A stretch of 64,000 bases of DNA, taken from NCBI RefSeq assembly GCF_005747095.1, contig NZ_SWLG01000007.1, positions 1 through 64,000 of the forward strand. Reading direction: 5' to 3'. The notes beneath the pieces are model-generated. The model worked only from the letters and a program-made list of their open reading frames with translations. It made no database searches and had not been told where the DNA came from. The position numbers were made by a program, and so were the translations under genes. Shown one piece after another: positions 53,173-62,196 of this stretch (its first letter is position 1; each line of letters begins with the position of its first letter). This stretch comes from Exobacillus caeni (lineage in GTDB: Bacteria > Bacillota > Bacilli > Bacillales > Guptibacillaceae).

Positions 53173-53736
53173 TTATCCAGTTATCGCATAAATGCAGGTA
53201 TCTGTTAACCTTTTTCCATCAGCTGACAGGTCTTCATTTCTAAGGATTCCTTCTAAGGAAAACCCCAATTTTTCAGGGATAGAACGGCTTTTAACGTTTT
53301 CGGATTCACACCTGATTTCCATTCTATTGAACTGAAGATGACTCATTCCGAGATCCGCCAATTCCCTGACTGCTTCAGTCATATATCCGTTTCCACTGTA
53401 CTTTGTGTTTATCCAGTACCCGATTTCACCTTTGGGAATATCCCAGTCTATTCCCTGAATACTTGCTGTCCCAATGAAATGATTGCTTTCTTTATGAAAG
53501 ATAAGAAATCGAAAACTTTCTCTTTCTAAGAATTTAATATGTGCTTTTCTCAAGTTGATTTCAGTTTCCTCGACTGCCGGGATGGTCTGCGCAAATGGCA
53601 GCCACATTCTTAATTCATCGTATGATTCCCTTATTGCCTCGTTGACAATCGGCCCGTCACCTTGTAATAACGGCGCCCTTAAAAATAGTCTTTCTGTTGC
53701 AAGCTGAGATGGTAAATCTAACATTATTGGATCCAT
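53173..53736 (-). CDS. GNAT acetyltransferase, RimJ/RimL type, T-box controlled
   Basis: 187 aa. LATERLFLRAP at the N-terminus, GEIGYWINTKYSGNGYMTEAVREL as the acetyl-CoA site, and the C-terminal ENVKSRSIPEKLGFSLEGIL segment. A second RimJ/RimL-type gene beside that at 5388, not very similar in detail. AGGAGG precedes the ATG. A T-box leader precedes it directly, so expression depends on uncharged tRNA. Substrate unknown. Confidence 0.87.
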   Translation of the reverse strand: MDPIMLDLPSQLATERLFLRAPLLQGDGPIVNEAIRESYDELRMWLPFAQTIPAVEETEINLRKAHIKFLERESFRFLIFHKESNHFIGTASIQGIDWDIPKGEIGYWINTKYSGNGYMTEAVRELADLGMSHLQFNRMEIRCESENVKSRSIPEKLGFSLEGILRNEDLSADGKRLTDTCIYAITG

Positions 53737-53761
53737 TATTTTCCCCTCCTTATTAAAAAAA

Positions 53762-54058
53762 CAAAAAAACTCTCACCCCCAAGACCTTAGATCTTGAGGA
53801 CGAGAGTTGTGACTTCGCGGTACCACCTCAGTTTGCCAATATGTCGCCATATCGGCCTCTTCAGCTACTGTCATAGCCTATCCTGGTAACGGAAGAAACC
53901 GTCTTACTATCCCTGTATCTAATGAACAGTTCCGTAAGAAGCTCAGAGGTTTTTTTCGTAATGGTGACTGTTGCTCCCTTTCAGCTAAAACAGGAGCTCT
54001 CTGTGAACGGGCTTCCATTACTACTCTTCTCTTCATCACTAAGTGATTTGATTTTTAT
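53762..54058 (-). promoter_or_regulatory. T-box riboswitch leader upstream of second acetyltransferase
   Basis: AGAGTA (54022-54027), AGAGAGC, CCTCTGAGC, AGTAAGACGG/CCGTT, the T-box core AGGTGGTACCGCGA (53815-53828) and a terminator with arms at 53769-53807 before a T run. TAATG (54017-54021 side) pairs with CATTA in stem I. I could not assign the specifier codon securely. Confidence 0.9.
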
Positions 54059-54059
54059 T

Positions 54060-54087
54060 AGATTAGCATACTTTCAATATTTGTCAA
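54060..54087 (-). promoter_or_regulatory. SigA promoter of second T-box transcript
   Basis: TTGACA (54082-54087), 16-base spacer and TAATCT (54060-54065) on the minus strand. Confidence 0.65.
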
Positions 54088-54129
54088 TCATTCTAACATT
54101 ACCCAGAAATGGCTGGACAGGATGACCTG

Positions 54130-54318
54130 TTATATTTTATTTTGCTTTTTTAATCGAAAATGCAATATGATACCGATCATGCTCCAGATATTTAAGATCA
54201 CACCGACTACAAGCATACCTAACTCCATCCAGGGATGTGAATGAGAGTTTACCGCAATAACCGTGACGCTCCATCCTATTACTAACATCGCTGCCAGCAA
54301 CGGCAAATTCTTAACCAG
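54130..54318 (-). CDS. 62-aa membrane protein with probable CTG start
   Basis: GGAGG lies 8 bases before a CTG (54318), the only start with proper spacing; the frame then runs 62 codons. Two hydrophobic helices (about 4-23 and 33-52), then a basic tail FRLKKQNKI. The CTG start is unusual. It may also be read from a frame-internal TTG four codons later, with worse spacing. No known family. Confidence 0.5.
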   Translation of the reverse strand: MVKNLPLLAAMLVIGWSVTVIAVNSHSHPWMELGMLVVGVILNIWSMIGIILHFRLKKQNKI

Positions 54319-54386
54319 TCTAAACTCCTCCCAATCTTTGCAACTCTTTCTTTATTATAACTTGTTTTCAATGACTTTGAAGGCTT

Positions 54387-54674
54387 TCACCCGCCAAAAG
54401 ACCAGATGAACATAAAGAAAATAGCTATCCCTGCAAAGATACTGCCGATAGAGACCGTTGCAATGGAAATCGATCTACCTTTTCCACTTTCCCTGGCAGT
54501 CCCGATTATCCCAAAGATTATCCCCAACAAAGCAGTGAAAGGAGCTAACTGAATAAAGGTCACGATAGCTCCGAACCCATTGTTGCTGAGAACAGAAACA
54601 AGAAAAAGAATGATTTGCATGATGAAGACAAGCAAGAATAGCGCAGATAGCTTTCCTGGTAAAGTTTTTGGCAC
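54387..54674 (-). CDS. small three-helix membrane protein, 95 aa
   Basis: GTG start with AAGGAG 8 bases upstream. Helices at about 8-28, 33-58 and 70-92, with a short polar RESGKGRS loop, similar to DUF4190-type small membrane proteins. Function unknown. Confidence 0.7.
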   Translation of the reverse strand: MPKTLPGKLSALFLLVFIMQIILFLVSVLSNNGFGAIVTFIQLAPFTALLGIIFGIIGTARESGKGRSISIATVSIGSIFAGIAIFFMFIWSFGG

Positions 54675-54909
54675 GATGAAAACTCCTTTTTTGAAGATTA
54701 TGCAGCTTAAGAAAGGTGCTTAAGTTATACCCCCGCCAAAGAAAGCATCACAACCCACATAACTAGTGCTGTTCAATCGCCGTGAGACACACCTTATAAA
54801 TTCTTGATGTCAAATTAACAATAGCTATCAATAAATACAGCCATTAAATACAATCTTTATAAAATCCTTCTCTTTATTAAGTGAATGCTTTCTTTCCATT
54901 ACTTTAAGG

Positions 54910-55926
54910 TTAACCTTTGAACTGAAAGCTCTCCGGGGTAACTGAATGGCTTTCCCTCACCTTTTCAGCCTGTCGTTTTTTTCTTTGTTTCTTTAGAATA
55001 ATGGGATTTTTCAACTCGTAAACAATACAGTTAATCGATAAAATCGTTAAGGCAAATGCCGATACCGGAGCAAGGACCATCCAGGGATAAGAAGTAGCAT
55101 ACTGAAAGTTTTGGGCAATGAGCCCCGCCCACTCGTTTGACATTGAAAAAGCTGCCTTTATCGGTTCGCCTGTTTTCTGATCGTATTCGATGACTCTTAT
55201 ATCCGTTCCGCCAATAAATACCTTCAGAAGTCCCAGGTGGGCAAAAATTATAAGCACCTGTCCAACCTGTTGTACAAAAAGAAGCCATAATTTCGGGTTT
55301 ATGAAAGGAACGACATGTTTCCGATAAATGTGGAAAAAACCTCCTCCCATTATTCTGGAGCTTGCAATAAACTCTTTTTTCGTGATCGCATTAAGCTCAT
55401 TCATTATATAAATGGATAATACAGGTACACTGACAAGCATCAAGATGATCATCGGATAGATGATTTTAGTGGATGTATCATAGCTCCAGCTAAAAACTAC
55501 AACAACAGGTGCGATTAAGATGTAAGTAAAAACAGTTAAAGGAGCATAATGAAGTGAGTCAGCAAGACCTGTTAACGTGATACGGAAAGGGCCGGGAAGC
55601 AAATAAAGCATGATCCCTCCAACAAAGGATAAAAGCATTCTTCCAAATGCAACAACAATAGAGAGACCAATCGTATACTTTGCTCCTTCTATAATCTTCA
55701 ATAAAAAACTGTTTCCGTCCAGGTCACTGCCTATTGGAAACTTGGCAGAAGGCGGAAAAGGTGCAAGCGCCACCACATTATGGTTCTCATCATAGAGTAC
55801 CTTCTGAGGCTCTGATTCTTCTTCTAGCGATGGGCTGTATGCAAAACTGCTAAGAAGAAGAGTAAGGATAAACGCTATTCCCAGCAGAACAAGAGGCCTT
55901 TTAATAAAGAAAAGCCAATTACCCAT
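54910..55926 (-). CDS. OppC-like ABC transporter permease (orphan pair 2)
   Basis: 338 aa, about six helices. EAA loop SSRIMGGGFFHIYRKHVVP and GAKYTIGLSIVVAF parallel the 21603 gene (GAKYTLGIALAVAV). The OppC motif LGTDxxGRD reads IGSDLDGNS. GGAGG precedes the ATG, and it overlaps the upstream partner by one base. No binding protein or ATPase gene is nearby. Confidence 0.75.
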   Translation of the reverse strand: MGNWLFFIKRPLVLLGIAFILTLLLSSFAYSPSLEEESEPQKVLYDENHNVVALAPFPPSAKFPIGSDLDGNSFLLKIIEGAKYTIGLSIVVAFGRMLLSFVGGIMLYLLPGPFRITLTGLADSLHYAPLTVFTYILIAPVVVVFSWSYDTSTKIIYPMIILMLVSVPVLSIYIMNELNAITKKEFIASSRIMGGGFFHIYRKHVVPFINPKLWLLFVQQVGQVLIIFAHLGLLKVFIGGTDIRVIEYDQKTGEPIKAAFSMSNEWAGLIAQNFQYATSYPWMVLAPVSAFALTILSINCIVYELKNPIILKKQRKKRQAEKVRESHSVTPESFQFKG

Positions 55927-56885
55927 TAATATCCGCCTCCAATATCGAACAAGCTATCTAATATCCATTTACCTGTTGTGAAAAATATAAAAAAAGGAAT
56001 GAAGACCATGAATAATCCGTAGGTTAAAAGTTCCGGGTTCACAACACCGTTTTCATAGATAAAAGTCATAAACCCCGGCATATCAAAAATAATTTCCAGC
56101 ATTAATAAGTTGGCGAGGGCAAACCAAAAAATGCTTTTAAAATGATTGAACAACGTTATAATAGAATTTCTTAAGATATGCTTCACCAGGATCGTTGTTC
56201 TTTTCAACCCTTTTCCTAATGCTAGTTCAACGTATGGACGTTTCTCTTCTTCCTCAAAAGAAAGCAATAAGTGTTTATGTATATAGACGGCTGGAAGGAT
56301 AGCCAGGACCATGATCGGAAGTACAATAGCTTCTTCATCAAACCCGCTCGTTATATTTAAAAGAAGAATTTCAGTTTTTTTATAGATCCAGATAATAAGT
56401 AATTGAATAAGAAGAATAATGAAGATATCCGGCAAAGACTCAACCAGAAATATTATTGCTTTTGGTATTCTCCTTTTTCCCGGCGAGAGATACATAGTAA
56501 ATACAGTTAGCATCACTGCTGTAAAAAGACCGATGATTAAAGCAACGGTAAGATAGAGCATGGAGTGCAGGTAGATTCCAAAAAATTCAGGAAACAGTGT
56601 ATGCTCGCTTCCCCTTGCATAGTATTCGATGAATCCACCGGAAAAGATAGATTCCACTGTATGGGCGATATGGAGAAAGTATTCTTTATAATTCAATACT
56701 AGCGAGTCGTATAATCCTACCGTGTTATTCAGCTTTTTTTCATCTATCAGTTTCAGGACGGCTATTTGTCCTTTCATATTAAAAAATAAATAAGGGAGTG
56801 AACCTATCAAAAGGATCCCAAAAGAGGTCAGCACAAAGCTGACAATCGTCTGCAGTAAAAATGTTTTTACTGGCAAATTAGTCAT
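55926..56885 (-). CDS. OppB-like ABC transporter permease (orphan pair 2)
   Basis: 319 aa with about six membrane helices. FLVESLPDIFIILLIQLL parallels the 22649 gene, and the EAA loop ELALGKGLKRTTILVKHILRN is OppB-like. First gene of a two-gene unit. Start at 56885 with AGGAAG upstream. Paralogous to orphan pair 1 at 22649-23500. Confidence 0.75.
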   Translation of the reverse strand: MTNLPVKTFLLQTIVSFVLTSFGILLIGSLPYLFFNMKGQIAVLKLIDEKKLNNTVGLYDSLVLNYKEYFLHIAHTVESIFSGGFIEYYARGSEHTLFPEFFGIYLHSMLYLTVALIIGLFTAVMLTVFTMYLSPGKRRIPKAIIFLVESLPDIFIILLIQLLIIWIYKKTEILLLNITSGFDEEAIVLPIMVLAILPAVYIHKHLLLSFEEEEKRPYVELALGKGLKRTTILVKHILRNSIITLFNHFKSIFWFALANLLMLEIIFDMPGFMTFIYENGVVNPELLTYGLFMVFIPFFIFFTTGKWILDSLFDIGGGY

Positions 56886-57015
56886 CCCGCTTCCTGAGAA
56901 TATTTTCTTGTTCGTTTACTTTTTTTCATCGTACCAAGCCCCTTCTCCTTTATAACGATGCCGCATACAAATAGGTTTCACATCAAACAATATTTGCGGC
57001 TCTTTCGTTATTAAT

Positions 57016-57043
57016 TAAAGAAGAGCTGCAAGGGCAACTCTTG
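57016..57043 (-). terminator. possible terminator after MBL hydrolase gene
   Basis: AAGAG-TTGC pairs imperfectly with GCAG-CTCTT, with TTCTTTAATT on the minus strand. Confidence 0.45.
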
Positions 57044-57061
57044 AAACCTCTTCTCTATCTA

Positions 57062-57916
57062 TTAAACATTTATCATCTGGGTATCATAAGCGAACTCTAC
57101 GTTTACACCTGAATCTTTTAGCTTCTTTTCGAGCTCCTCCAATTCGCTAAAGCCCAGTCCGTTTACTTCTTCAATGTGCGTTAGCATCACTTTCTTGGCA
57201 TTAAGTTCTTTCACCACTTCTAATGTTTCATCAAACGTGGACTCCACTTTTAAAACCGGATGATCCTCGGCAATCAGTCTCTCCCCGCTTAGTGGATGCA
57301 CCTCAAAAATTCCAGCCGGCAATATTGCGAGGTCAACCTCTGGCATAGAGCTGTCCGGTTTCCAATTATTTAATTCATCCATCGCGACCAGAACTTTTTT
57401 ATTTTCGCTTTCAAGCAGAAACGCATAAACATAATCCTCAGCTAAACGAAATGGGGAAATTTTTGTCTCATTTAAAACAAAACTCTCTCCATCTTTCAGT
57501 TGATGTATATTCGCAAATCCCTGATAACGAAAGAAATCTAAATGGTCGGCACTACCAAGAAATGTTTCAAAATCAACACCTACCTGTTCTGGAACATAAA
57601 CATCAACTGTTTTATGTTCGGGAGGGTAGTTAATCCAATCTGCACTAATGGACTCGATCACTCTTCTACCCATCACATGATCCGGATGCCAGTGTGAAAA
57701 TACGAATCCATCGACCCTTTCAATCGTTGAGCGGTTAATTTGTTGGTAAATATCTTCCGGTGTATCAATTAATAGATTTGGACCATGAACAAATATGCTC
57801 GGCCCCATCCTGCTGAATGGCAATCCTTTATCCCTTGCTTCTGTACAGACCTTACATTTACAAAGTGGCCTTGGTATCGTCATAGCCCCGCCTGTCCCAA
57901 GAAACTCAATCTTCAA
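57062..57916 (-). CDS. MBL-fold metallo-hydrolase (PhnP-like)
   Basis: 284 aa. The metallo-beta-lactamase fold metal motif HWHPDH (about 75-80) is present. The N-terminal CKCKVC Cys cluster (19-24) binds an extra zinc, as in PhnP. Later Asp in VAMDELNNW and His in LTHIEEVNG complete the metal ligands. PhnP-type enzymes are phosphodiesterases of cyclic phosphate esters. TTG start behind GGGGAGGA. Substrate open. Confidence 0.8.
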   Translation of the reverse strand: MKIEFLGTGGAMTIPRPLCKCKVCTEARDKGLPFSRMGPSIFVHGPNLLIDTPEDIYQQINRSTIERVDGFVFSHWHPDHVMGRRVIESISADWINYPPEHKTVDVYVPEQVGVDFETFLGSADHLDFFRYQGFANIHQLKDGESFVLNETKISPFRLAEDYVYAFLLESENKKVLVAMDELNNWKPDSSMPEVDLAILPAGIFEVHPLSGERLIAEDHPVLKVESTFDETLEVVKELNAKKVMLTHIEEVNGLGFSELEELEKKLKDSGVNVEFAYDTQMINV

Positions 57917-57967
57917 TGGAAATCCTCCCCGTAGTTAAAATAATGTTCTAATTATATCTTGTATACA

Positions 57968-58714
57968 TTACAGCTTTTTGCTTTTAATAATCAATGTAGT
58001 AGGAAGAGTTTTAGCTTTATCATAAGAGTACCATCTATTCGAGTGCCTCTTGAGTTCTTCGTCTGATAAACAAACATCTTCTATAACTCTTTCTATCTTA
58101 AAACCATTAGTGACTAATGTATTCAGATATGTACTGAGCCTGAACTGCTGCATGATCGCTGGCTGATCCCATGCCTCATGATAGTAAGGACCTTCTTCAT
58201 GGTATGATTTATTAAAACTTAACGAGCCATCTATTTGTTTTACACGACTATATATTGGATGCTCCCAGCTAAAAATAAATATTCCGTCTTTTTTAAGATA
58301 CTTGTTCACGTTTCTTACAGTTTTATCAAGATCCGTTGTCCATCCCAGAGCATAAATAGAAAAAACGACATCAAAGTAATTAACTGGCAAACCCGGATCT
58401 TCCTCCATTGGAGATTCGAATATTTTTACTGGAGAAACAGATTTCTGTAATAACTTTGTAGCTGAATCGACTTGTGTTTTAGACAAATCAACTCCCCACA
58501 GTTCCCCTGCATTTCTTTTGTCCATATATTGTAATGAATGGCCACTGCCACAGCCAATATCCAATACTTTCAAATTTGTAACATCTCCGAATAAGTTCAG
58601 TTGATCTTCACTGGGTGCAAGCGGTCCATACTCCGGCAGAGGATTCCTGCCAAAAAAACGGCCTGCTGCCTGATCCCAACTTTGTTTGTTTATTTTAAGT
58701 GATTTATGATCCAT
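57968..58714 (-). CDS. class I SAM-dependent methyltransferase
   Basis: 248 aa. VLDIGCGSGHSLQYMD and GVDLSKTQVDSATKLL are the SAM-binding motifs; FDVVFSIYALGWTTDLDKT follows. AAGGAG precedes the ATG. About 50 bases from the MBL hydrolase gene and 34 bases from the next upstream gene, on the same strand. Probably co-transcribed with it; substrate unknown. Confidence 0.8.
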   Translation of the reverse strand: MDHKSLKINKQSWDQAAGRFFGRNPLPEYGPLAPSEDQLNLFGDVTNLKVLDIGCGSGHSLQYMDKRNAGELWGVDLSKTQVDSATKLLQKSVSPVKIFESPMEEDPGLPVNYFDVVFSIYALGWTTDLDKTVRNVNKYLKKDGIFIFSWEHPIYSRVKQIDGSLSFNKSYHEEGPYYHEAWDQPAIMQQFRLSTYLNTLVTNGFKIERVIEDVCLSDEELKRHSNRWYSYDKAKTLPTTLIIKSKKL

Positions 58715-58748
58715 AACTAAAAATTCTCCTTATTTAAAAAATATTCTA

Positions 58749-59690
58749 CTATTCCAAACAGCCGAACTCCTTCAACTGCTTATACCTGTTTACCGCAAGA
58801 ACCCCCTTCCAGTATCTCCTTGCAACTTCAAACTCTTTTGGATAACTCCCCCAGTTCCATGAAATATCCCAGATCCCTTCCTCTGTCATTTGATCAATAT
58901 AGAAGTTTAGATTTTCATCAACTAATGGTCCGAATTTTTCGCAAAGTGGATGGGAAGGATCATCTATAAAATCGAGTGGTAGAGCTTTATATCCCGCAGC
59001 CCAGGTTGAAGGATCCTTTTCCACACATTTTACAGCTAACAGCATTACTTTTTCGGAAACGTCATCCAATGAATGTGCGAGCTTACTGTTAAATACAGCT
59101 TCAGATGGTTTTAATAAGTTCACGAGTTGCTGAAAGTTGTTGATTTCGTGCCTGTCCATTTCAGTCTGTTCCATCAAATAGGCAACTGCTTTTTCAATGG
59201 AACTCCAACCTATATGAGCAGCCGGACTTTCTTCAGAAGACCAGTGGACTAGAAACGCAGCCAGTTCTGCCCCTGGATTAAACATCCAGTTATCTTGTAC
59301 TCCTTTTCGCCAGTGCCACCATGGTGCATGTGGATGATCATTATTTTCAGGCAGTACAGAACACCACATTCCTGTTTCCAGATGATAGGTTTCAACTAAA
59401 TAAGAAATCATCGACTCTACCACTGGATCATTTGCGTCCGCACCTACTTCGATCAATATTTGTCCTGCTGCCCATGTAGCCATAGGAGATGATTTCGGTA
59501 ACCAGAAATCAGGCTCAATACCATGTCCAAAGCCGCCATCTTCATTCTGATAAGGTTTTAAAAATTCCATCACATTCTCTTTGCTTCCGTTTTTCAATAG
59601 AAACTCAAATCGGGCTTGTTCTAGGTCTCTAGCTTTTGATTGTATAAACTCTTTTGCTTTTTCAAACTCACTCCTTGACACCTTTTTCAC
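58749..59690 (-). CDS. alpha/alpha-toroid protein, terpene-cyclase/prenyltransferase-like fold
   Basis: 313 aa. Repeated QNEDGGFGHG and GMWCSVLP-type segments with helical spacing indicate a helical toroid as in squalene cyclases and prenyltransferases. The catalytic DxDD of terpene cyclases is not seen, so no enzyme activity can be assigned. GTG start behind GGGAG. Adjacent genes on both sides lie within 40 bases. Confidence 0.65.
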   Translation of the reverse strand: MKKVSRSEFEKAKEFIQSKARDLEQARFEFLLKNGSKENVMEFLKPYQNEDGGFGHGIEPDFWLPKSSPMATWAAGQILIEVGADANDPVVESMISYLVETYHLETGMWCSVLPENNDHPHAPWWHWRKGVQDNWMFNPGAELAAFLVHWSSEESPAAHIGWSSIEKAVAYLMEQTEMDRHEINNFQQLVNLLKPSEAVFNSKLAHSLDDVSEKVMLLAVKCVEKDPSTWAAGYKALPLDFIDDPSHPLCEKFGPLVDENLNFYIDQMTEEGIWDISWNWGSYPKEFEVARRYWKGVLAVNRYKQLKEFGCLE

Positions 59691-59712
59691 CTTTAAACTC
59701 CCCTTTTAAAAA

Positions 59713-60303
59713 CTACTCCTGTCTTAAAACAAGGTTTGCTCTTTTAATCGGTTCCTCTGATTCCAAATAAAAATCTTCCGCCTTCCAATATCTTTTTAAA
59801 AACTTTTCGATGGATTTTTGGGTCGGTTCGCTTTCACGAAAAAACCGCCGTTCTCTCGGACAATCGAGATAAACGACATAATCAAAATAACTTCTCCACT
59901 CTTTTCTCTGCAGAAAAACTCCTTCGACTATGATCACACCATTTTCAGGAAGCGTGACGATTTGATTGCTCCGTGAGTCTGATTCATTATCATAAAAGGG
60001 GAGGTCGAGCTGTTGCGAATCTTTTAGTTTCTTGAAAAAGTTTTCTTCCAGCCACTTCGTATCCCATTGCAAAGCATAATACTCATACCATTCTTCTTTC
60101 CCTGTTCCGTATCGTTTTTTCCGTTCTTCAATATGGTCATCGATATGGAAAATATAACAAGGAATCTCTTCCTTCATTAACTGCAATTCAAGGTTTCTTA
60201 CAAGCGTTGTTTTTCCGGATCTGCTTAACCCATCAATACCAAGAACAAAACGTCCTTCAAATTCTGATACCTGTTCTATAATAGTTGTAATTTCTTTGCT
60301 CAA
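59713..60303 (-). CDS. uridine kinase-like P-loop kinase
   Basis: 196 aa. P-loop GLSRSGKTT (25-33), then the acidic IDDHIEERK pair and VIIVEGVFLQRKEW. Similar to short uridine-kinase-like or nicotinamide-riboside-kinase-like proteins. TTG start behind GAGGGAG. Follows a toroid-type gene with a 22-base gap. Substrate unknown. Confidence 0.75.
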   Translation of the reverse strand: MSKEITTIIEQVSEFEGRFVLGIDGLSRSGKTTLVRNLELQLMKEEIPCYIFHIDDHIEERKKRYGTGKEEWYEYYALQWDTKWLEENFFKKLKDSQQLDLPFYDNESDSRSNQIVTLPENGVIIVEGVFLQRKEWRSYFDYVVYLDCPRERRFFRESEPTQKSIEKFLKRYWKAEDFYLESEEPIKRANLVLRQE

Positions 60304-60438
60304 AGGACTCCCTCGCTTTTACAAGTAATCAGTATCAAATCATCTCTCATAATCTTTTCGCTAAAACCTAACGTGACCCTTTAAATTTTTTCCAATAAAA
60401 AGAAACGACTCTTTCCAAGAATCGCTCTCATATGATAT

Positions 60439-61665
60439 TTATGCTCTTTCCATGGATATATCTTTTGCAGTTCTAGCTCTTCTTACTTCTTTTGGTTGTC
60501 GCTCTCTAATAATCATTGTTACTAGAAAAACAATTACATTTGCTGCCGCACAAAAAATTCCTATCCAGATAAAACTGCCTCCATGGAGTAAGGAAGCTGC
60601 AATTGCGGCAAAGAGAGCTGAACCCATATGCATGGCAGAGCTGTTGAGTGACATCACGGTACCTCTTATAGAAGGGCTAAGTTCTGAAATAAGAGCCGTC
60701 AATGCAGATTGGCCAAATCCGTAAACCGTAGCCCACAACACATTGATAAGAATAGCGGGCACAAGACTGTTCGTCATGGAGATAACCATCACAGAAGCAG
60801 CAACAACGAGACTGGAACCCAATATCATCACTTTTTTCCCGTATTTATCTGCTAACCTACCGCCAACAACACTGCCGATTACACTCCCGAATCCTGCAGT
60901 CATTAGGACTAACCCAATATCTCCGGATGTTAAGTCGAACTTAATGCTATAAAAGGTGCCTATATTCACAAACATCCCCTGCAGTCCCCCGTAATATAAC
61001 AACGTGACCAGCAGAGCTAAAAACACCGAACGATTCGATAAGGCCGTTCGAAACTGCTTAACTACAACCAATAAAGAATGGTCTGTTTTCTGTATATCTT
61101 GAGCGATATTTGGTATAAACTTCCAAACTGCGATGGAAGAAGCTATCGATAGGAACCCGATAAGCCAGAAAGCCAATCGCCAGCTGAACAACTGAGCAAC
61201 ATACCCTCCGAGCGGGACACCGACAATCGAGGCGGATATAAGCGCTCCGGTCACAATTCCGATCGCCCTGCCCCGCTCTTTATACGCGTAACGATCACCG
61301 ACAAGCGCGAAAACGACCGGCCCAACCATTCCGGCACCTATTCCCGAGAGAGCTCGAAAGGTCAGGAGCATAACAAAACTGCTGGCAGTTCCTGTTAGTG
61401 CAGTAGCTAATGCAAAAACGACGCTGCCAAATAATAGCATTTTCTTTCTTCCCAGACGATCCGATAGCGCTCCAAAAACAGGAGCTGAAAGGGCATAAAA
61501 AACAGCATAAACTGCAACTAACAGGCCGCCTAATTCAATCGGCATATTCGTTTCCTTTGCCATCGTTGGAATCAATGGAATCGTAACTATTAGGTCAAAA
61601 CCGACCAGAAAAGAACAAAACGCTAAGACTGGTAAGAAAAGCGTTTTACGATTGATCGTTTTCAT
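60439..61665 (-). CDS. MFS drug efflux transporter controlled by MerR protein
   Basis: 408 aa, about 12 helices. The antiporter motif A GALSDRLGRKKML after helix 2 and the motif C-like GVPLGGYVAQLFSWR in helix 5 place it in the drug:H+ antiporter family 1 (Bmr/Blt-like). The start overlaps the stop of the MerR gene (ATGA, 61662-61665). Confidence 0.85.
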   Translation of the reverse strand: MKTINRKTLFLPVLAFCSFLVGFDLIVTIPLIPTMAKETNMPIELGGLLVAVYAVFYALSAPVFGALSDRLGRKKMLLFGSVVFALATALTGTASSFVMLLTFRALSGIGAGMVGPVVFALVGDRYAYKERGRAIGIVTGALISASIVGVPLGGYVAQLFSWRLAFWLIGFLSIASSIAVWKFIPNIAQDIQKTDHSLLVVVKQFRTALSNRSVFLALLVTLLYYGGLQGMFVNIGTFYSIKFDLTSGDIGLVLMTAGFGSVIGSVVGGRLADKYGKKVMILGSSLVVAASVMVISMTNSLVPAILINVLWATVYGFGQSALTALISELSPSIRGTVMSLNSSAMHMGSALFAAIAASLLHGGSFIWIGIFCAAANVIVFLVTMIIRERQPKEVRRARTAKDISMERA

Positions 61666-62054
61666 GATTGCACACCCGTTTTATCATGCTGTGCCTTTCT
61701 TTCCCTAAAGCGCTCGACCTGTTCCTCCAGCCGGTGTTTGACAGCATCCAGCAAGTTTATCTGATTGTTGATTTCATTCAGCTTACTTTCATATGTTTCT
61801 AATAGCTCCTCACAAAGTTCATCCATTTCAGGTTGGGGATTGTGATGTTTGCAATCCAGAATCCCCTCTATTTGGTCGGTGGTTAAACCCAGTCCCAAAT
61901 ACAATTGAATCGTTTTGATAACTTCAATAGCAGACTCATCGAAATCTCGATATCCATTATCCAGTCGTTTTGAGGAAATTAATTTTTTTGCTTCGTAATG
62001 CCTGATCGATCTGACACTGGCTCCGGTCCACTTAGACAGTTCACTGATTTTCAA
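61662..62054 (-). CDS. MerR-family transcriptional regulator
   Basis: 130 aa. Winged helix at the N-terminus (ISELSKWTGASVRSIRHYEAKKLI), an acidic/basic linker, and a dimerisation coiled coil (about 85-125). The short C-terminus with CKHH cannot hold a large drug-binding domain like BmrR. TTG start behind AAGGAGG. It probably controls the promoter directly upstream and the coupled MFS pump. Confidence 0.88.
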   Translation of the reverse strand: MKISELSKWTGASVRSIRHYEAKKLISSKRLDNGYRDFDESAIEVIKTIQLYLGLGLTTDQIEGILDCKHHNPQPEMDELCEELLETYESKLNEINNQINLLDAVKHRLEEQVERFRERKAQHDKTGVQS

Positions 62055-62086
62055 TTAAAATACCTCCTTCTTTTTCGATTAACTTT

Positions 62087-62118
62087 ATCTTAAAGTATGA
62101 CATTAATGTCAGGGTCAA
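62087..62118 (-). promoter_or_regulatory. MerR-type promoter with operator
   Basis: TTGACC (62113-62118) and TAAGAT (62087-62092) are separated by 20 bases, the overlong spacer typical of MerR targets. A perfect 14-bp palindrome TGACATTAATGTCA (62098-62111) fills the spacer. Confidence 0.82.
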
Positions 62119-62196
62119 GAAGAAAGTAAAATATTTTTCAAAAAGCATATTAGGTGAACACTTCGTTTACAGAATTATGCGTTAGGTTGTGTGTAT

